DNA from: Gammaproteobacteria bacterium
GTDB lineage: Bacteria; Pseudomonadota; Gammaproteobacteria; Methylococcales; Methylomonadaceae
Assembly: GCA_024276805.1 (NCBI GenBank)
Contig: JAJRWJ010000002.1
Location: 1-9,710 of the forward strand
DNA length: 9,710 bases
Direction of reading: 5' to 3'
Every line of letters begins with the position of its first letter. Position 1 is the first letter of the stretch. The notes beneath the pieces were generated by a model, which made no database searches, had not been told where the DNA came from, and saw nothing but the letters and a program-made list of their open reading frames with translations. This document shows positions 7,101-9,710 of this stretch, one piece after another. Both the position numbers and the translations under genes were made by a program.

Positions 7101-7832
7101 GGTGATTCGTTCAACCGTGATACTGCTGGCGTTGACGGTGAATTTGTCATGTTCGTCCCACCAGTCCACTTCACCATTGCTGCCTGTGGTTTTGTTGATG
7201 CTCCCACCAGTCGGGCGCGCGCCGGAATAGCCGTGGGTATCATCCCAGACATGATAGATGAAACCAGCCAGGTTTTTGGTTTCGCTATAGCCGGCAGTTC
7301 CCGGTTGCGGGTTGCTTCTGGCGGCTGTGAAACTGGCATCCGGCATGGGAGTTGCGGTGCCTGTGTTCCATGGACTGTATATCACGGCCGGGTCATAATA
7401 CATCACATTGACCGCGGAACTGCGAATCCGCCAGTCGGCCTCCTGAACTGCAGTGGTGCACAGATCCAGAGTCGGGCGGCCCCACCAGCTACAGGAGTTT
7501 GAGTAGGCGTCATCATTGTTGTCATAGATATAGCTAAAATATTGCCAGCTGTCGCCGGTATACATTCTGAACAAGCCGTTGTCGATCAGCCAGCCGCAAT
7601 TGTCGGATATGTTATAGGCGCAGCCATGCCAGAATTTTTTGGTCAGGACTTCCCAGTCCATGGAGCCGGAATCATCCAGTTCCACGAAAACATTGGGCGG
7701 GACATTGTTGGCGGTAAACAAGGGGGAGTCTGCCAATGTGCCTGGAGCGGAATGTGCAGGCACCAACCAGTTAAAAGTCAGAACAAACAGACAGGTTCGT
7801 AAAGCAAGAGGGTTAAATGGCAGGCGTTTCAT
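4191..7832 (-). CDS. pilY1: Type IV pilus tip-associated protein PilY1
   Basis: A complete 1213-residue exported protein. In known systems PilY1 sits at the pilus tip or cell surface, controls extension and retraction in a calcium-dependent way and acts in adhesion and surface sensing. The signal peptide covers about residues 1-29 (cut near HSA). The N-terminal half is VWA-like: MIDAS motif D53-x-S55-x-S57 in ELDDSGSM, then GTPLRRGLERAGKYY (351-365) and ILATDGYWNGSD (386-397). The C-terminal half is the PilY1 beta-propeller: ELVYVGTNDGMLHGF (720-734), and the calcium loop D925, D927, D929, V931, D933, matching the DxDxDxVxD type needed for retraction control in P. aeruginosa. Other Asp-rich loops are at 461-466 and 1137-1148. 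It ends in GRLSWQELR, typical of the family. Start is firm: GAGGGA lies 6 bases before ATG 7832. An 84-base gap with a hairpin separates it from pilX. Confidence 0.97.
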   Translation of the reverse strand: MKRLPFNPLALRTCLFVLTFNWLVPAHSAPGTLADSPLFTANNVPPNVFVELDDSGSMDWEVLTKKFWHGCAYNISDNCGWLIDNGLFRMYTGDSWQYFSYIYDNNDDAYSNSCSWWGRPTLDLCTTAVQEADWRIRSSAVNVMYYDPAVIYSPWNTGTATPMPDASFTAARSNPQPGTAGYSETKNLAGFIYHVWDDTHGYSGARPTGGSINKTTGSNGEVDWWDEHDKFTVNASSITVERITYSGKTETVSSTTTLTGTGAHSELGGMTIADVQQNIANWYQYGRRRAFAAKAAIGRIVTDNPGYRWGISVINDYSTLFTELPTGLTGFGTHNETLLNNLFDFTWQAYGTPLRRGLERAGKYYDHDLSGKADPILDSCQQNFTILATDGYWNGSDPASAIGNADGDGHSISVADVAKYYYDKDLSPLANDVVVNISDPATWQHMVTYTVAFGVTGLLTDTDADGWPGNAPGLSASDDWGDPMPWANEPEKIDDLWHAAYNSTGTFVSAATPQKVSDALTAALGNISDRVGSASSVAFNTTTLTGSSAVYLAQFNSSNNKWSGDLLSFPLDALTGDVASTPSWKAADILDAKSNPVANRTILTYDKTTGTGTKFRWDQLTAEQQDDLRTNPDGTLATGTAGDNLAKARLDFIRGERSNEQSNNGTYTFRNRSKLLGDIVHSDPIFIGKPALNWPSVAPFPTGTDSYRDFTNGTAKTRTELVYVGTNDGMLHGFSATNGDEKIAYIPGNLFVKNIADQGLHYLTDPTYTHRYYVDLPTAVSDVYIDTTGTGTGDAWHTILTGGNRAGGKGIFALDITDPSQFSESNAANLVLWEFDSSDDADMGFSYSKPVIVMLNNGRWAAVFGNGYNNSGDGTAKLFILFLDGGLDGTWTLNTDYIEIPTNSGANLIGDCSDCNGLSTPQAVDMDGDKVVDRIYAGDLFGNLWAFDLSASNSNQWDVAYKQGSTPKPLFTASYSGTAQPITSKPILIKHPDHSGAAPDVLVFFGTGQYLTSSDILNSDVQSFYGVWDHGVHSLTPSDLQEQTFVSGSFFNNSVDITNDIRVLSKTPVDYTSKHGWKINLTLATGERVVVDPDVRGDVVFFNTWIPDNVVCNSGGKGFLMSVSQRGGGSTGDPVFDVNGTDGVDSSDLVKNSSNVSFAASGQRFTLGLPASSNFLSNKQYTPGTDGGSTIDTRDLEDLGGIETGRLSWQELR

Positions 7833-7838
7833 AATATT

Positions 7839-7844
7839 TCCCTC
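7839..7844 (-). promoter_or_regulatory. Ribosome binding site of pilY1
   Basis: On the minus strand GAGGGA lies 6 bases before the pilY1 ATG. It is the strongest Shine-Dalgarno sequence visible in the pilus cluster and fixes the start; pilW and pilX have only weak sites and may depend on coupling to the upstream gene. Confidence 0.7.
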
Positions 7845-7868
7845 GAAAAATGAGAGCGATGATATGCG

Positions 7869-7896
7869 TTGTCGCCAATAGTGTTGGCAAAGACAA
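7869..7896 (-). promoter_or_regulatory. Bulged hairpin in the pilX-pilY1 intergenic region
   Basis: Ten base pairs form from TTGTC and GCCAA (7869-7878) pairing with TTGGC (7884-7888) and GACAA (7892-7896); a 5-base loop closes it and AAA (7889-7891; UUU in the transcript) bulges out. It ends about 25 bases before the pilY1 ribosome site. No T-run follows immediately, so it does not look like an intrinsic terminator. It could stabilise processed mRNA ends, cause partial attenuation or be a protein-binding inverted repeat; the role is not shown. Confidence 0.5.
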
Positions 7897-7916
7897 TCGC
7901 ATTAAAGGAAAAAACC

Positions 7917-8453
7917 TTAGAATTTTTTTGCATAATAGGATTGTAAGAAAACCTGCGATGCATCCTGCCCGCCTGTTCCCCTGGCAATGACACTGAATCT
8001 GGATACGGTTGTTCCCGATGAATTTTCTCCATATCCGCCTATATTGATGCTGGCGTTGCTGTTGGCATCATCCGTGCCAAGATACTTTAGGTAATAACGA
8101 GGCTGCGCATTGACCAACGGGATGGAGCCTGCATAGGCCAGTGAATTTGTGGAACTCCATGATGTTGAGGCCAGATGATTGGGCAGCGCATCGTTTTCTC
8201 CGTAATAGGGCGCACCAGAAAAAGCGGACAGGGAGACAATGCCGTTTTCTATCTTGTCTTCACCGCTGCGCAGCGCCGCTTCGGCAGCCTGGAAGGCCAG
8301 ATTCTGGTCCCTGCTGTTACCGGCCATTTTTTCTTCCAGACTGGTGACCTGGGTGCCGGTGATGCCGATCAGGGTCAACAGCACCAGCATGATCAGACTG
8401 ATCGCCAGAACGGTGCCGGTTTGCTGCTGTAAGGATTTACAGGATTTGCTCAT
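7917..8453 (-). CDS. pilX: Minor pilin PilX
   Basis: A 178-residue prepilin-like protein, part of the minor-pilin tip or priming complex. I chose ATG 8453 because family similarity begins there (MSKSCKSLQQQTG); the open frame continues upstream but overlaps pilW and shows no pilin features. The leader ends QQQTG, with likely cleavage before TVLAISLIMLVLLTLIGI, followed by the family block TSLEEKMAGNSRDQNLAFQAAEAALRSGE (PilX_N type). Residue 5 of the mature protein is Ile, not Glu; loss of Glu5 is usual in PilX and in the analogous GspK tip pseudopilins. The gene begins 13 bases after the pilW stop, with a weak ribosome site, suggesting coupled translation. The remaining 120 residues are an ordinary variable C-terminal domain with many Ser, Gly and Asn. 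Confidence 0.93.
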   Translation of the reverse strand: MSKSCKSLQQQTGTVLAISLIMLVLLTLIGITGTQVTSLEEKMAGNSRDQNLAFQAAEAALRSGEDKIENGIVSLSAFSGAPYYGENDALPNHLASTSWSSTNSLAYAGSIPLVNAQPRYYLKYLGTDDANSNASINIGGYGENSSGTTVSRFSVIARGTGGQDASQVFLQSYYAKKF

Positions 8454-8466
8454 GGTTGTGTCCGAA

Positions 8467-9396
8467 TTATAGAAGCCGGTTGCGCACGGCGATGGTTGAG
8501 GTGAAGACCCGTCGGAGTCGGCGGTCGGCGGGTGTTGTGGTGACGCCATTGTAAGTGTATGCCACCGGCTGGCCCGCCAGGTTGTCGGCGATAGTGCGCG
8601 CCAGCAGGGTGACCCGGATGCTGACCACCTGGTCCATATCCACAACATTGTTGGCGGTCACATAGTAATCCGGGGTGCCGTCGGCATCGGTGTCTTCGCC
8701 ATAGCGGATTTGCAGGTTTTCGATGCCTTCCACCAGTTCCGTGGCGGCATTGTTGTTGATTTGCCGGAACAGTGCCGGCTGTCCGCTGGCGCCGTTTTGT
8801 ATGGAATAGATGATGGTGCCGACTCTATAGATGCTGGCATTGCCCGCATAAACTTTTGAAAGAGAGGTTGCGCTATTGCCAGGGGTGGGTGGAGAACTTC
8901 CGCTGACTGCGCTTGTATCTACTTGAAAAATATCTCCAGTATTGCAATCGGAAACCAGCAATATATCACCATGCGTTAGCCCGTTATTGGCAGAGAAGGT
9001 GGTAATGGTTTTATCAAAGGGTGGCTGTACTGTAACTCCGCTATCAATGGCGCTGCGCATTATTAAAGTGTCAGAAGCGTTTAACCCGGCATCATTGCTG
9101 CCATTAACTCCCTGAGGAAAGGCGTCTGCGCCGTTGAGGTTTTTATTTATATCGGTCAATCCGTTTTTCAGGCAGCCCCAGAAATCGGCGTTACGGATAT
9201 CCTTGGTGATAAAGTCCATCGCAAAGCGGCCATTTTCCTGCAGGCGGGACATACCTTCCTGGACCCGGTAAGTCTGTTTGCTGCTGGAAAATATCTGCAG
9301 TACTCCACCCAACAGAAATGCCCCCAAAACCATGGCGATCATGATTTCAATCATGCTCAGGCCGGTTTGCCCGCTGCGTAAATCAACGTTTTTCAT
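8467..9396 (-). CDS. pilW: Minor pilin PilW
   Basis: A 309-residue prepilin-like protein of the type IV pilus minor-pilin complex. ATG 9396 is chosen because it begins the prepilin leader MKNVDLRSGQTG; the frame upstream of it overlaps pilV and is unrelated. Cleavage is expected at G|LSMIEIMIAMVLGAFLLGG, with Glu5 present. It is followed by the PilW hallmark SSSKQTYRVQEGMSRLQENGRFAMDFITKDIR and a cysteine at FWGC. The C-terminal part has an Asp-rich loop D235, D237, D239, G, D243 (DTDADGTPD) resembling the calcium loop of PilY1, then SIRVTLLARTI and a terminal FTSTIAVRNRLL, both typical of PilW. Its ATG overlaps the pilV stop as ATGA, a classic sign of translational coupling. Confidence 0.95.
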   Translation of the reverse strand: MKNVDLRSGQTGLSMIEIMIAMVLGAFLLGGVLQIFSSSKQTYRVQEGMSRLQENGRFAMDFITKDIRNADFWGCLKNGLTDINKNLNGADAFPQGVNGSNDAGLNASDTLIMRSAIDSGVTVQPPFDKTITTFSANNGLTHGDILLVSDCNTGDIFQVDTSAVSGSSPPTPGNSATSLSKVYAGNASIYRVGTIIYSIQNGASGQPALFRQINNNAATELVEGIENLQIRYGEDTDADGTPDYYVTANNVVDMDQVVSIRVTLLARTIADNLAGQPVAYTYNGVTTTPADRRLRRVFTSTIAVRNRLL

Positions 9397-9710
9397 AGCT
9401 GGAAACTCATCTGAAAAGTGGGGTCGGCAGTGTCGATCGCGCCATCGCGGTTGTCGTCCCAACTGATACTGATGGTGAATACCGGGGCTGCGAAAGTGAT
9501 GCTCAGAGTGTTGCCGGGAAATATGTTGACCAAGTCCGCATACCATTCAGCAAGATCGTTTTCCGCCATTTGTGCCGGTGTGCAGGTACCGGCGACAGCG
9601 ATACAGCCGGCCTTGGTTACTGCTGTCGAAGGTGTTTTGGTTATATAGGTGCTGGTGCTGCCCTTGCCTGCCTCGGCAACATTGGCGCGCATGCGGTCGG
9701 CAAGGTCATA
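9393..9710 (-). CDS. pilV: Minor pilin PilV, C-terminal part (5' truncated by window edge)
   Basis: Only the last 105 residues are visible; the prepilin leader and membrane helix lie beyond the window. The frame is open to base 9710 and reads YDLADRMRANVAEA, the conserved DLADRMRAN block of type IV pilus modification protein PilV, so the ATG at 9692 is internal. Further on are a cysteine pair (GCIAVAGTC), AENDLAEWYADLVNIFPG and the end FTISISWDDNRDG, all fitting the PilV C-terminal region. The stop overlaps the pilW start by four bases. Gene order predicts fimU/pilV 5' sequence and the operon promoter to the right of the window. Confidence 0.93.
   Translation of the reverse strand, partial: YDLADRMRANVAEAGKGSTSTYITKTPSTAVTKAGCIAVAGTCTPAQMAENDLAEWYADLVNIFPGNTLSITFAAPVFTISISWDDNRDGAIDTADPTFQMSFQL

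Noticed and set aside
8454..8648. N-terminal extension of the pilX frame into pilW
   Set aside because: The extension overlaps the conserved pilW C-terminus, is rich in Trp, Ser and Pro without pilin features, and the prepilin leader begins at 8453.

Overview
The window looks like a chromosomal stretch from a gammaproteobacterium with about 50% GC. The evidence is a MetH C-terminal half of the E. coli type, a fumarase of the Pseudomonas-type FumC family, and a minor-pilin cluster whose gene order matches the Pseudomonas fimU-pilV-pilW-pilX-pilY1-pilY2-pilE locus. I cannot name the genus from the sequence alone.

Layout. The left third is on the plus strand. It holds the 3' half of metH (cobalamin-binding and AdoMet-activation domains; 5' end outside the window). 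After about 100 bases comes one uninterrupted reading frame that encodes a glutaredoxin-like (DUF836-type, CHLC motif) domain followed directly by a complete class II fumarase. That in-frame fusion is the most unusual gene here. The remaining two thirds are on the minus strand and form a type IV pilus minor-pilin operon, read right to left: pilV (5' end cut by the window edge), pilW, pilX, pilY1, a small secreted protein in the pilY2 position, and pilE. The two blocks converge at about 3270-3331, where a hairpin and a REP-like palindrome lie between the stop codons.

How the genes work together. PilV, PilW, PilX and PilE are prepilin-type minor pilins. In the known Pseudomonas and Neisseria systems such proteins form a tip or priming complex with the large calcium-binding, VWA-containing PilY1, starting pilus assembly and giving adhesion or surface-sensing functions. 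Tight spacing (ATGA overlap of pilV/pilW, 13 bases between pilW and pilX, 15 bases between pilY1 and the next gene) supports a single transcript. Larger gaps before pilY1 (84 bases, with a hairpin) and before pilE (124 bases, with a degenerate palindromic repeat) may modulate expression or mRNA stability. The metH and Grx-fumarase genes are metabolic and have no evident link to the pilus genes.

Small non-coding structure is concentrated in the gaps: a GGAT-rich short repeat after metH, the REP-like palindrome between the convergent blocks, a degenerate GTTGGGC palindrome upstream of pilE, and the bulged hairpin upstream of pilY1. No RNA genes, CRISPR arrays or insertion sequences were recognised.
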